A DNA stretch of 64,000 nucleotides. Origin: Paraglaciecola chathamensis S18K6. Lineage in GTDB: Bacteria; Pseudomonadota; Gammaproteobacteria; Enterobacterales; Alteromonadaceae. Below are positions 47,705 through 56,281 of this stretch, piece by piece. The notes beneath the pieces were generated by a model that did no database searches, was not told the DNA's origin, and saw only the letters and a list, made by a program, of their open reading frames with translations. The position numbers and the translations under genes are program-made. The stretch's first letter is position 1, and the number at the start of each line of letters is the position of its first letter. The stretch is taken from assembly GCA_000314955.1 (NCBI GenBank), contig BAEM01000059.1, positions 90,317 to 154,316 on the forward strand, given 5' to 3'.

Positions 47705-47746
47705 CTGGTCAGAATAACTACTGATATGAGTCGTTACTCTGACCAG
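47705..47746. other. Second hairpin after the terminator
   Basis: CTGGTCAGAATAAC pairs with GTTACTCTGACCAG with one mismatch around a 14-base loop. It abuts the terminator. Its role is unknown. Confidence 0.5.
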
Positions 47747-47831
47747 CAATTAGTTGCTATCTAGCGGTCTAAGGATATGGCTGAACGCGTGGAGATAAAA
47801 ACAGACTTGTTAAGAAGGTAGATATTGATCT

Positions 47832-48359
47832 TCACTTTTTGCGTGTTAGCAGCTTTTTAATGGCACTACGTACTGAATCAAAGGCGATTTCATCAATTGT
47901 TAGGCTTGCAAGGGAATAAAACTGAGCTTGAGCTATTTCGCTGTACTGGATTGATAACCGCGGTTTTTGAGGTAGAGTCGTTACAAATATCGTATCACAG
48001 GTGTGATAATTGACATTTTTGTATAAATACTGATTCGGAAAAGAAGCAAAATAATGCCAATTTTCTATGTCGAGGCTAAGTTCTTCATAAATCTCTCGAG
48101 TCAGAGCTTGCTCTAGTCCTTCATCATGATCTACAAAACCACCTGGTAGGTCGAGCTTCCCTTTACCTGGCTCGTTTGCTCTTCTGGTAAGCAATATTTC
48201 ATCCTGTACTAAAATGATAGCCGCAACGGCACTAGCAGTGTTGTGAAAGTAAGTAAATTGGCAGTGTGGACAAATAAAACGAGCGCCTTCGATAAGCGTT
48301 ATCTTTTCGCTTTTACAATTAGGACAGTAGCGGAATATCTCAGGGGAAGGGAGCTGCAT
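47832..48359 (-). CDS. Nudix hydrolase with N-terminal zinc ribbon
   Basis: A 175-residue cytoplasmic protein. Cys12, Cys15, Cys30 and Cys33 (YCPNC and ICPHC) form a zinc ribbon, as in NudC-like enzymes. The Nudix box GX5EX7REUXEE is at residues 74-93 (GGFVDHDEGLEQALTREIYE), continuing EL; the Gly after the second Glu pair is Ser here. It should hydrolyse a nucleoside diphosphate linked to another group; the substrate is unknown. It has no evident link to mannan metabolism and lies between two copies of the 266-bp repeat, as if inserted into the locus. It is transcribed against the receptor gene. Confidence 0.9.
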   Translation of the reverse strand: MQLPSPEIFRYCPNCKSEKITLIEGARFICPHCQFTYFHNTASAVAAIILVQDEILLTRRANEPGKGKLDLPGGFVDHDEGLEQALTREIYEELSLDIENWHYFASFPNQYLYKNVNYHTCDTIFVTTLPQKPRLSIQYSEIAQAQFYSLASLTIDEIAFDSVRSAIKKLLTRKK

Positions 48360-48437
48360 AACAATCTACTCTTGATGTGAATATTACTTCAGGTGTTTAG
48401 TGATTATATACAAAGATGCTTTTGAGCGTCGTCCTTT

Positions 48438-48703
48438 ATACCATTCCACGTTAATAAGTGATCACTCAGCGAGAGTTTAAAAGGGCTTAAACAAGGCGCA
48501 TGACTGAATGAATAGTTGTTCTCTTTCGAAGTCATGCAACGCAGTGTAAGCCCTTTTAAAACTCGCCTACAAGGAATGCCCCAGCGGCTTTTGCTCTGCG
48601 TTCTCACTATTTGAAAGGGAACAACCATTACTACATAGCGACGCCTTAATCAAAAACCGCTGGACGCATTCTGAGGCGGTCACTTATTAATACGGATTGG
48701 TAT
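48438..48703. repeat. 266-bp MITE-like inverted-terminal repeat, copy 2
   Basis: Nearly identical over its length to copy 1 at 32853-33118, including the terminal repeats and both internal hairpins. It lies upstream of the Nudix gene and downstream of the sulfatase stop. No obvious target-site duplication is seen. Confidence 0.85.
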
Positions 48704-48757
48704 TGCTTAGGGACGACGGCGATCAAAAAGGTGATAGGCGTACATTCGGTGATCTTT

Positions 48758-50629
48758 CTAATAAGGATTTGAAATCGCACTGAAAGAGCTCTGTTTACCC
48801 TCGGGTACAAATATGAATCTGCGCAGTCCACTTATACTGGTCCAAGGTTTAATACTGTTGTTCGCAACTACTTCCAGTGTGAATTCAGTATCGCTGGGTG
48901 TGAGCTTTAACGTGCCAATGAGTTGGTTTTCTAGTCCATTTAATTCTGTGGTTACCTTTTGTTCATTTAGCTCTATAGAAATCTCAAGTCCAGCACTGTC
49001 GGTGTTGTCTTGCTGAATGTAGAGGTGATAGTTCCCTGCGCTCATTACGTCAATGTGGTAACGGGCAAAATCCCCAGGTTGCCCTAAGTTACTTAGATGG
49101 TGCGGCTTGCTCAGCACATTTACAGATGTTGCCGCAGGGCCAAAGCCATTTACCAGACTGGCTTGGTTGGTAATTTGATAGACGGGGGGTCTGAAGCTCG
49201 CGGGGTCGCCGTGTATCTCATTAAATTTTGCTTTTAACTTACTGATCATACTTTTAGCTACAACAGGCTTTTCCGTAACGATATTGTGACTCTCAAGAGG
49301 ATCTTGTTGCATATCAAACAACAGGTAGCTTTTTGTCGCTTGTGGGTATTGCGGCCTATCTGCTGCAGGGTTTAGGAGTAGCTTGTATTGCTCTGTTCGC
49401 AATCCAATTGTTTGGTTGGCGAAATGCATGGCTGCTTTTGCTTTGCGATCAATTGGGGTCCATTGGTTGAAATTGGGTAAGTCGACGTTAACATCATGTG
49501 AAGCAATATATGTCTCTCGATTGTTGTCACCTTTGGACTCACCGGTTAGGTAATTCAGGAACGATAGCCCATCAAACCCTTTGTGGGTAGCTGGTAATTT
49601 AGCTTGGGTTAGTTCGGTGAGTGTGGGAAGTATGTCTTTTACATCAACATACCTAGGCACATCACGGGCCTGCCAGTGATCTTTCCAACGTATAAAAAGT
49701 GGAGACTTGATACCATTTTGCCAAGACTGTCCCTTATTACCTTTCAGTTTTGATGGATTACGTTGGTGCCACTCCTCTTTTAGCATTGCGCCGGCATTAC
49801 TTGAGTCCCACCAGGGACCATTATCGCTAAGGAAAATGACTACAGTGTTGTCAGATAAATTAAGGGCATCTAGACGAGCGAGTAACCGACCTATTTGTTC
49901 ATCCATTTCATTTACCATGCCATATAAATTAGCGATAGCAGGACGTAATCCCTGTTTTATTATAGGGTCGCTGAATTTTTTGGGGGCAACCCACGGTTCG
50001 TGCGGTGCTAAGTAACTTAGGTAGGCAAAAAAAGGTGTGGTTTGGTTTCGCTCAATGAAATCAATAGCATAATCTGTGACCACTTCGGAAGCCCATTTTT
50101 GATGGGTGACCTTTTGTCCATTCAACCAGCCAAAGCTGTTTTGGTGTTGATAAAGCTCTGCATAGTAACCTTCGTCAAAACCTCGGTCCCAAGGAAAATA
50201 ACCATTGGTCTTGCCTATATGCCATTTCCCCCAAGTGCCTGTTTTATAGCCAGCATTAAGCAGAATATCTGACATTAAAACTTCGTCTCTTGCCATGAAA
50301 TCTCGACCGCCGTGAACTCCTGACACGCCTGTTTTATAAGGATCTCTGCCACTGAGCAGCGCCGCACGGGTGGTAGAGCATACAGGCGTTACTGTGAAGT
50401 CACTAAAGCGAACTGACTCACGCGCTAACTGGTCTATGTTTGGTGTACTGATATAAGGTGATGCGTGTATAGACAGATCGTCAAAGCCTAGATCATCAGC
50501 TGTGATAAGTACTATGTTTGGGCGGGAATGCTCGGGTTCAGCATAGAGAATATGACTGGAAAAAAGCAGTACTATGGCGCAAAAATAAGCGATTGGTTGC
50601 AAGTTCAAATTCCTTATATTTAGATTCAC
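48758..50629 (-). CDS. Exported sulfatase with divergent maturation motif
   Basis: A 623-residue exported enzyme of the S1 sulfatase family, removing sulfate esters in the periplasm. The signal peptide is FCAIVLLFSSHILYA. Metal-binding Asp45 and Asp46 are in VLITADDLGFDDL. The formylglycine motif reads PVCSTTRAALLSGR with Cys84; the third position is Thr, where Pro or Ala is usual (CxPxR). The conserved VVIFLSDNGP is also present. From about residue 500 a beta-sandwich tail follows. The GTG start overlaps the stop of the isomerase gene by GTGA, so the two are translationally coupled; a TTG slightly downstream has the better AAGGA. Sulfated mannan is a possible substrate, but this is inference. 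Confidence 0.87.
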   Translation of the reverse strand: MNLNIRNLNLQPIAYFCAIVLLFSSHILYAEPEHSRPNIVLITADDLGFDDLSIHASPYISTPNIDQLARESVRFSDFTVTPVCSTTRAALLSGRDPYKTGVSGVHGGRDFMARDEVLMSDILLNAGYKTGTWGKWHIGKTNGYFPWDRGFDEGYYAELYQHQNSFGWLNGQKVTHQKWASEVVTDYAIDFIERNQTTPFFAYLSYLAPHEPWVAPKKFSDPIIKQGLRPAIANLYGMVNEMDEQIGRLLARLDALNLSDNTVVIFLSDNGPWWDSSNAGAMLKEEWHQRNPSKLKGNKGQSWQNGIKSPLFIRWKDHWQARDVPRYVDVKDILPTLTELTQAKLPATHKGFDGLSFLNYLTGESKGDNNRETYIASHDVNVDLPNFNQWTPIDRKAKAAMHFANQTIGLRTEQYKLLLNPAADRPQYPQATKSYLLFDMQQDPLESHNIVTEKPVVAKSMISKLKAKFNEIHGDPASFRPPVYQITNQASLVNGFGPAATSVNVLSKPHHLSNLGQPGDFARYHIDVMSAGNYHLYIQQDNTDSAGLEISIELNEQKVTTELNGLENQLIGTLKLTPSDTEFTLEVVANNSIKPWTSISGLRRFIFVPEGKQSSFSAISNPY

Positions 50630-51858
50630 AAAAACTGCCGTGCTTCAGCGTGCGCCATAAACAAGTGATACAAGGTGCTGGCTGGGGCTGAGGCATTAAT
50701 AACCTGATTATTGGCATCAAGTTGATCAACGTACAAAGAGGGCTGTTGTGGGTTGATAAAATGGTGCAGTAAATTCTCAATGGCGATACGCGCATCGTCT
50801 AAATAGGGATTAGGGGGCGGGACAGTGCGCGCCATCGCTAAACTGGCTTTTATCCATTCGGTCATTGGCCAGCAACGTTTAGTTTGTGATGATCCCCCTG
50901 TTTTCAAATCTACTTGATCAAGCAACAAGGACCTCCAACAATTATCGTCACTGTGCTTCTCGCTGTGAGCTTGAGGGTCTGCCTTTGTTAAACCCAGCGA
51001 CAGGGCATTGCGGTAAAGCGCGTGGCAATATTGTGCTACTGGCTTATTTGTATATTTGTGGTATTCCTGAAGTAACCAAACCCATTCCATCATGTGACCC
51101 GGCTCGATGATATCGCCCTTAGTCGTGGATAACTGCCAGTTATGACTAAAAAATTCGCGTACCACGCCGTGATTGTGATCATAAAATACATTTTCGAACA
51201 GGCCGAAAATTTCACCAGCGTACCCTAACCACTTTGCATCTTGAGTCGCTTGGTACAAGGCTAAAAACGCTTCAAACAAATGCATATGTGGATTTTGGCG
51301 ACGGCACTGGTAAGAGTAACTGCCTTCTAACCACCCTGCTGAGGAACCTTTTAGTTTTACCTCGATGCTGTCAATCAGTTGGTTAGCTTTATACAGCGCA
51401 TGTAAATCGTTAAACACTGCATAGCGCCAAGCGTATGCGAGCAGGAAAAATGCGCAGTCATACAAGTCGACATTCTCATTGATGATCTTGTCTTCGTGGT
51501 CGAGAATATGACAGAACATACCGCTTTGATTAATTTCAGCGTGGCGTTGAACAAAGGAATCAAGCTGACTGACCCTGAACATAGCATCATCTAACCATCC
51601 TTGTTTACTTGCGTAGGCGCAACAAAACATTTGTCGAGCTTGTACTCGAATACGTTTGTTTGCACTAAGGTCAGCTTGACCATTTGCTAGGAATCCTTCA
51701 ATGGCACTGCCATTCGGCATAAATCCATTTCGTGCCCAATAGGGTAGGACATCATTACCCAACCAACTGTCAAAGCGATGAATGGTATCTTGCAACGGAA
51801 CATGCGGATCGTCGCTAGAGTAAAATTTATTTGAACCGGTTAACATGGTTATGATCAT
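50626..51858 (-). CDS. AGE-family mannose isomerase (putative)
   Basis: A 410-residue cytoplasmic (alpha/alpha)6-barrel enzyme of the N-acylglucosamine 2-epimerase superfamily. Family motifs include RIRVQARQMFCCAYA, RRQNPHMHLFEAFLAL, EPGHMMEWVWLL and KRCWPMTEWIKA, which match the mannose isomerase/YihS type rather than cellobiose epimerase. It should convert mannose, released by mannan breakdown, to fructose. It is the first gene of a leftward operon with the sulfatase. An operator-like site (TGAACCGGTTAA) falls in its first codons. Two starts are possible: ATG at 51858 or at 51846; neither has a clear ribosome site. Confidence 0.85.
   Translation of the reverse strand: MIITMLTGSNKFYSSDDPHVPLQDTIHRFDSWLGNDVLPYWARNGFMPNGSAIEGFLANGQADLSANKRIRVQARQMFCCAYASKQGWLDDAMFRVSQLDSFVQRHAEINQSGMFCHILDHEDKIINENVDLYDCAFFLLAYAWRYAVFNDLHALYKANQLIDSIEVKLKGSSAGWLEGSYSYQCRRQNPHMHLFEAFLALYQATQDAKWLGYAGEIFGLFENVFYDHNHGVVREFFSHNWQLSTTKGDIIEPGHMMEWVWLLQEYHKYTNKPVAQYCHALYRNALSLGLTKADPQAHSEKHSDDNCWRSLLLDQVDLKTGGSSQTKRCWPMTEWIKASLAMARTVPPPNPYLDDARIAIENLLHHFINPQQPSLYVDQLDANNQVINASAPASTLYHLFMAHAEARQFL
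51832..51843. promoter_or_regulatory. LacI-type operator-like site inside the isomerase start
   Basis: TGAACCGGTTAA matches the shared operator core at 11 of 12 bases, within codons 5-9 of the mannose isomerase gene. It is 55 bases from the full operator at 51899-51910; two bound sites could act together or form a roadblock. Confidence 0.5.
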
Positions 51859-51898
51859 TAGTTTAGATGAATATATGAGCTAAATATCACACAAAAAA

Positions 51899-51910
51899 TG
51901 AACCGGTTCA
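51899..51910. promoter_or_regulatory. LacI-type operator upstream of the isomerase-sulfatase operon
   Basis: TGAACCGGTTCA in an A/T-rich flank, 41 bases upstream of the isomerase start and 20 bases after the lacI-type gene stop. Same core as at 40784-40795 and 53126-53137. Confidence 0.75.
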
Positions 51911-51930
51911 ATTTTTACTTTGAAATTTTA

Positions 51931-52935
51931 TTATTTTGCTTTTTCTGTATAACGAGTGGTGCTTTCACGAATAATAAACTCATAGGGGAAAACGTACTCT
52001 TTGGTCTCTGTAACTTTACCTTGGATCATATCAAGTAGCATCTCTGCTGATTTTTCTCCGATTTTTTCAGCAGGTTGAGCTACGGTAGTCAGCGTTGGAA
52101 CTACGTATTTAGATACGTCCATGTCATCAAAACCAGTGATCGAAATATCTTGAGGGATCCGTAAGCCTTTATCGATAAAGCCCTTCATAGCAGCAATAGC
52201 CATTTCATCATTCATGCAAAAAACTGCGCTTGGACAGTTTTTCATATTGTAGAATTGCTCGGCGGCACTGATCCCAGACCAATAATTAAAATCGCCTTCG
52301 ATGACTAATGACTCGTCAAATTCAATACCATGAGAGCTTAGAGCCTGCATATAGCCTTTCAAGCGATCTCGAGTGTGCGGGTTCTCGTGTAATCCTGAAA
52401 TCACACCAATACGCGTATGCCCTTGTTGAATTAGATGGCTGACCACTTTATTTGCCGCGCCAGCATTATCGATACGCACCGAACTGTAGGGCGTACCCTC
52501 GCAACTGCTGGCACTAACTGCGAACACACCTGTCTTTGGTAGCAAGGAGTCATTTTCTTTGTAGGGACGTAGATTAATTACCCCATCCGCAAGGCGCGTT
52601 TCCACCATACGAATGAAGTCTTTTTCTTTTTTCGATGAGTCACGGGTATCGCCAAGCAAGACGTTATACCCCGCGCGTTGAGCCACGGACTCGATACCAC
52701 TGATCACTTTTGCAAAAAACAAGTTCGCGATGTCAGGGACCATGACGACAATGGTGTTCGCGGTCTTGCTGCGAAATTTTTGCGCCAACATATTAGGTTT
52801 GTAATTGAGCTTTTGAATTGCCGCTTCGACTTTCTCCAGGTTCTTTTTAGATACCCGCTCTGGATGGCTAAGGGCTTTGGATATTGTCCCCGTGGATAAG
52901 CCTGCTTCTTTTGCCACATCTCTGATGGTTGTCAC
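51931..52935 (-). CDS. LacI-family transcriptional regulator of the mannan locus
   Basis: A 334-residue repressor. The N-terminal helix-turn-helix TTIRDVAKEAGLSTGTISKA (residues 2-21) and hinge helix (KPNMLAQKFRSKTANTI) are canonical. The periplasmic-binding-protein-like domain follows (VVMVPDIANLFFAKVISGIE, ..., ISITGFDDMDVSKYVVPTLT). It probably binds the TGAACCGGTTCA palindromes present at the three promoters of the locus and is released by a mannose derivative or manno-oligosaccharide. Start is a GTG with AAAGG upstream. It is transcribed in the same direction as the isomerase operon, just upstream of it, and away from the symporter operon. Confidence 0.9.
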   Translation of the reverse strand: MTTIRDVAKEAGLSTGTISKALSHPERVSKKNLEKVEAAIQKLNYKPNMLAQKFRSKTANTIVVMVPDIANLFFAKVISGIESVAQRAGYNVLLGDTRDSSKKEKDFIRMVETRLADGVINLRPYKENDSLLPKTGVFAVSASSCEGTPYSSVRIDNAGAANKVVSHLIQQGHTRIGVISGLHENPHTRDRLKGYMQALSSHGIEFDESLVIEGDFNYWSGISAAEQFYNMKNCPSAVFCMNDEMAIAAMKGFIDKGLRIPQDISITGFDDMDVSKYVVPTLTTVAQPAEKIGEKSAEMLLDMIQGKVTETKEYVFPYEFIIRESTTRYTEKAK

Positions 52936-53125
52936 TATGCTGCCTTTCTAACTGAATGTTGGGAGTTTATTGTCCCTTGGCCTGGATATTGAGCAGGCCA
53001 ATCAGGTGCTTTATTTAATATGGGTTCAGTTTACTTAATCTGGCGTTTAACGCCAGCAAATCACTATATTAACGTAATTTTCAGTTTAACAGTTGTTAAT
53101 AAAATGCAAAATTTAACTTGATAAG

Positions 53126-53137
53126 TGAACCGGTTCA
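53126..53137. promoter_or_regulatory. LacI-type operator upstream of the symporter operon
   Basis: TGAACCGGTTCA, followed by TTTT, 74 bases before the symporter start, in the region between divergent lacI-type and symporter genes. It may control both. Confidence 0.75.
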
Positions 53138-53210
53138 TTTTATGTTTGTATTATCTAATCACTGTTATTTAAAAACGTTACTCCTATGAAAGTAACGGGA
53201 AAGCCGTTTC

Positions 53211-55076
53211 ATGATTCTATCTGCGCTAGATATTTCGATTATTGCTGCTTATTTGCTCGCCATTGTGGCGCTAGGGTTATATATCTCTAAAGCTGCAAGC
53301 AAAAACGTACAAAGTTACTTCTTAGGAGGAAACAAACTGAAATGGCAATTGCTGGGTTTATCGAACGCGTCTGGCATGTTTGATATCAGCGGTACCATGT
53401 GGATGGTTTATTTACTCTTCATATACGGACTTAAAAGCGTCTATATCCCTTGGCTATGGCCAAGTTTTAACCAAATATTTTTGATGGTATTTTTGTCGAT
53501 TTGGCTACGTCGATCTGGGGTGATGACAGGGGCTGAGTGGATCAGATTTCGTTTTGGTGAAGGCAAAGGTGCGACGTTAAGTCATTTTGTTGTGGTGCTA
53601 TTTGCCCTGCTAAGTGTATTGGGCTTTCTTGCCTATGGTTTTATTGGGATTGGCAAGTTCGCTGCTGCGTTTCTACCTTGGGAATTATCTGTTGACCCTC
53701 GTACCAATGAAATTTATTACGGCTTAATTATGACCGTTTTGACCTCTCTTTACGTGGTTAAAGGAGGTATGGTCAGCGTGGTCTTTACCGAAGTATTGCA
53801 GTTTGTGATCATGACAATTGCCTGCATTGCTATCGGAATTGTGGCGATGATGAAAGTCTCTCCAGAGCTGTTGGCCCGTGCCACGCCTGATGGATGGGAC
53901 AGTATGGCCTTTGGTTGGAAGCTGGATCTTGATTGGAGCTCACTTTTAGCTCAAGCCAACGAGCGCATCATCAGCGATGGTTGGTCGCTATTCTCAGTGT
54001 TCATTATGTTGGTCCTGTTCAAAGGAATATTGCAAAGCATGGCGGGTCCTGCACCTAACTTTGATATGCAGCGTGTATTGTCTGCCAGAACGCCAAGCGA
54101 AGCGGCCAAAATGAGTGGTTTTGTGAGTTTAGTGTTGCTGGTACCCCGTTATATGATGATTACAGGCTTAGCGGTTTTGGCTCTGGTGTACTTCATGCCC
54201 CAGTTAAGCGCTATGGGGCCGGATGTTGACTTTGAACAGATTTTGCCTTTTACCTTAGCTAACTTTATTCCAAGCGGCTTATTAGGCCTTATTATCGCCG
54301 GCTTGCTCGCTACTTTTATGTCAACGTTTGCGGCGACCACTAATGCAGCTCCTGCGTATGTAGTTAACGATATTTATCGTCAATATATCAATCCTAATGC
54401 ATCGGCTAAAACATACGTGCGTATGAGTTATTTAATCTCAGTAGTGTTCATTATATTGGGTACCGCTATTGGACTATTTATACCCTCGCTAAACGCCATC
54501 GTAATGTGGTTGGTATCCGCTTTATATGGTGGCTATACCGCGTCTAACTTATTGAAATGGTATTGGTGGCGCTTTAACGGTATGGCTTATTTTGCTGGTA
54601 TGTCCGCAGGCATTTTGGCGGCGATACCTATGATGTTCACCGACGTTTCACCCTTATACAGCTTCCCCTTTATGTTTGCGGCCTGTTTGGTGACCTGCAT
54701 CGTTGTCAGTTTTATCACCGCACCAGATGATATTGAAGTCGTGAAAAATTTCTATTTAAAAACACGCCCATGGGGATTCTGGGGCCCAATAATTGCGGCT
54801 GTACAAAAAGACGACCCGAGCATCTGCCCGAATCAGGAGTTCAAGCGAGATGCGCTGAATGTGCTTATCGGGATTGTATGGCATACCAGTTTAACTGCAG
54901 CGCCTATTTTCTTGGTTATTCAGCACTGGGGCGGGTTAACTATCGCCACAGCGGTGGCGATCATTTCTAGCATCCTGCTCAAATACATGTGGTGGGACAC
55001 TTTAAGTGATGAACCACATGAGCAGAAAATTTCATCTCAACCTTCTATGTTTTCCCCTGCTCAGCAAGGGAAATAA
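53211..55076 (+). CDS. Sodium/solute symporter (SSS family), probable mannobiose/mannose transporter
   Basis: A 621-residue inner-membrane protein with about 14 helices. The start ALDISIIAAYLLAIVALGLY and the SSS-typical segments SYFLGGNKLKWQLLGLSNAS, MTGAEWIRFRFG and GLLGLIIAGLLATFMSTFAA support the family; GPAPNFDMQRVLSARTPSEA is the usual loop in sugar-type members. It probably imports manno-oligosaccharides or mannobiose from the periplasm with sodium. It is the first gene of the rightward four-gene operon with the phosphorylase, epimerase and mannanase. Confidence 0.9.
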   Translation: MILSALDISIIAAYLLAIVALGLYISKAASKNVQSYFLGGNKLKWQLLGLSNASGMFDISGTMWMVYLLFIYGLKSVYIPWLWPSFNQIFLMVFLSIWLRRSGVMTGAEWIRFRFGEGKGATLSHFVVVLFALLSVLGFLAYGFIGIGKFAAAFLPWELSVDPRTNEIYYGLIMTVLTSLYVVKGGMVSVVFTEVLQFVIMTIACIAIGIVAMMKVSPELLARATPDGWDSMAFGWKLDLDWSSLLAQANERIISDGWSLFSVFIMLVLFKGILQSMAGPAPNFDMQRVLSARTPSEAAKMSGFVSLVLLVPRYMMITGLAVLALVYFMPQLSAMGPDVDFEQILPFTLANFIPSGLLGLIIAGLLATFMSTFAATTNAAPAYVVNDIYRQYINPNASAKTYVRMSYLISVVFIILGTAIGLFIPSLNAIVMWLVSALYGGYTASNLLKWYWWRFNGMAYFAGMSAGILAAIPMMFTDVSPLYSFPFMFAACLVTCIVVSFITAPDDIEVVKNFYLKTRPWGFWGPIIAAVQKDDPSICPNQEFKRDALNVLIGIVWHTSLTAAPIFLVIQHWGGLTIATAVAIISSILLKYMWWDTLSDEPHEQKISSQPSMFSPAQQGK

Positions 55077-55081
55077 TACTT

Positions 55082-56281
55082 ATGCGAACAAGAGCACTTT
55101 TTATGAATGACAAAACCTTATTTCATGCCCGAGTCAAGGATATTAAAGCCCATCACGAAACGTTGCTTAGTGCTGTGAATCAGCCTACTCAGCTTAGTAA
55201 TGGAATATTTCAGCGTTGGCAAAACCCAGTATTGACAGCCGCTCATACTCCACTTACTTGGCGCTATGATTTTGATGAATCGCGCAATCCCTATTTTATG
55301 GAACGTATTGGAATTAATGCCACGTTGAACGCCGGGGCGATTTACTTTAACGGTAAATACACTGTTGTTGCTCGTGTAGAAGGCAACGACCGTAAATCCT
55401 TTTTCGCGGTGGCACAAAGTGATAACGGTGTTGATGGTTTTACCTTTTGGTCTCGTCCTATCAATATGCCTGACGCAGAAGTACCCGATACTAATATTTA
55501 CGATATGCGCCTGACTCGCCATGAGGACGGCTATATATATGGATTATTTTGTACTGAACGCAAAGATGATACTCAGCCTGACGATGCATCTGCTGCGGTG
55601 GCTCAATGTGGTATAGCCCGCACGAAAGACTTGGTTGATTGGCAGCGTTTACCGGACTTAGTGACTTACAGCGGTCAGCAAAGAAACGTCGTGCTACATC
55701 CTGAGTTCGTTGAAGGGAAATACGCGTTGTACACACGACCACAAGATGGCTTTATCAGCGTCGGTGGTGGAGGAGGTATCGGATGGGGGCTGTGTGATTC
55801 AATGGAATCCGCCAAGATTGAGCAAGAAACTATTATTGATCACAAGGTTTACCATACGATCTCTGAGGTCAAAAACGGACAGGGGCCTGCACCAATAAAA
55901 ACTGAGAGTGGCTGGCTACATCTTGCCCATGGTGTGCGCAATACGGCCGCTGGTTTAAGATATGTGTTGTATATGTTTATCACCGATTTACAGCAACCTT
56001 GGGTGATAACCCACAAGCCAGCCGGCTATTTACTAGCCCCTGAAGGCGATGAGCGTGTTGGCGATGTGTCGAATGTGGTATTCAGTAACGGCTGGGTTGT
56101 TAATAAGAGCGAGCAAGTTTTTATCTATTATGGTTCGAGCGATACACGTTTACATGTTGCCACCTCAACCATTGCTCAGCTAGTAGATTATTGTTTAAAC
56201 ACGCAGCAAGATGGGCTCACTACACACAGCAGTGTTCAAGCTATTTATGATTTGGCGGCTGCCAATGAGGGTGCGCTATGA
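55082..56281 (+). CDS. GH130 4-O-beta-D-mannosyl-D-glucose phosphorylase
   Basis: A 399-residue cytoplasmic enzyme that phosphorolyses mannosyl-1,4-glucose to mannose 1-phosphate and glucose. Family GH130_1 signatures include the RYDF-NP-ME segment (SRNPYFMERIGINATLNAGA), FNGKYTVVARVEGNDRKSFF, the DMRLTRHEDGYIYGLFCTER stretch, GIARTKDLVDW, and RNVVLHPEFVEGKYALYTRP. With the epimerase encoded next, it forms the known mannobiose pathway: mannobiose is epimerised to mannosylglucose and then phosphorolysed. The ATG at 55082 lies 5 bases after the symporter stop; an ATG at 55103 is an alternative. It ends in an ATGA overlap with the next gene. Confidence 0.92.
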   Translation: MRTRALFMNDKTLFHARVKDIKAHHETLLSAVNQPTQLSNGIFQRWQNPVLTAAHTPLTWRYDFDESRNPYFMERIGINATLNAGAIYFNGKYTVVARVEGNDRKSFFAVAQSDNGVDGFTFWSRPINMPDAEVPDTNIYDMRLTRHEDGYIYGLFCTERKDDTQPDDASAAVAQCGIARTKDLVDWQRLPDLVTYSGQQRNVVLHPEFVEGKYALYTRPQDGFISVGGGGGIGWGLCDSMESAKIEQETIIDHKVYHTISEVKNGQGPAPIKTESGWLHLAHGVRNTAAGLRYVLYMFITDLQQPWVITHKPAGYLLAPEGDERVGDVSNVVFSNGWVVNKSEQVFIYYGSSDTRLHVATSTIAQLVDYCLNTQQDGLTTHSSVQAIYDLAAANEGAL

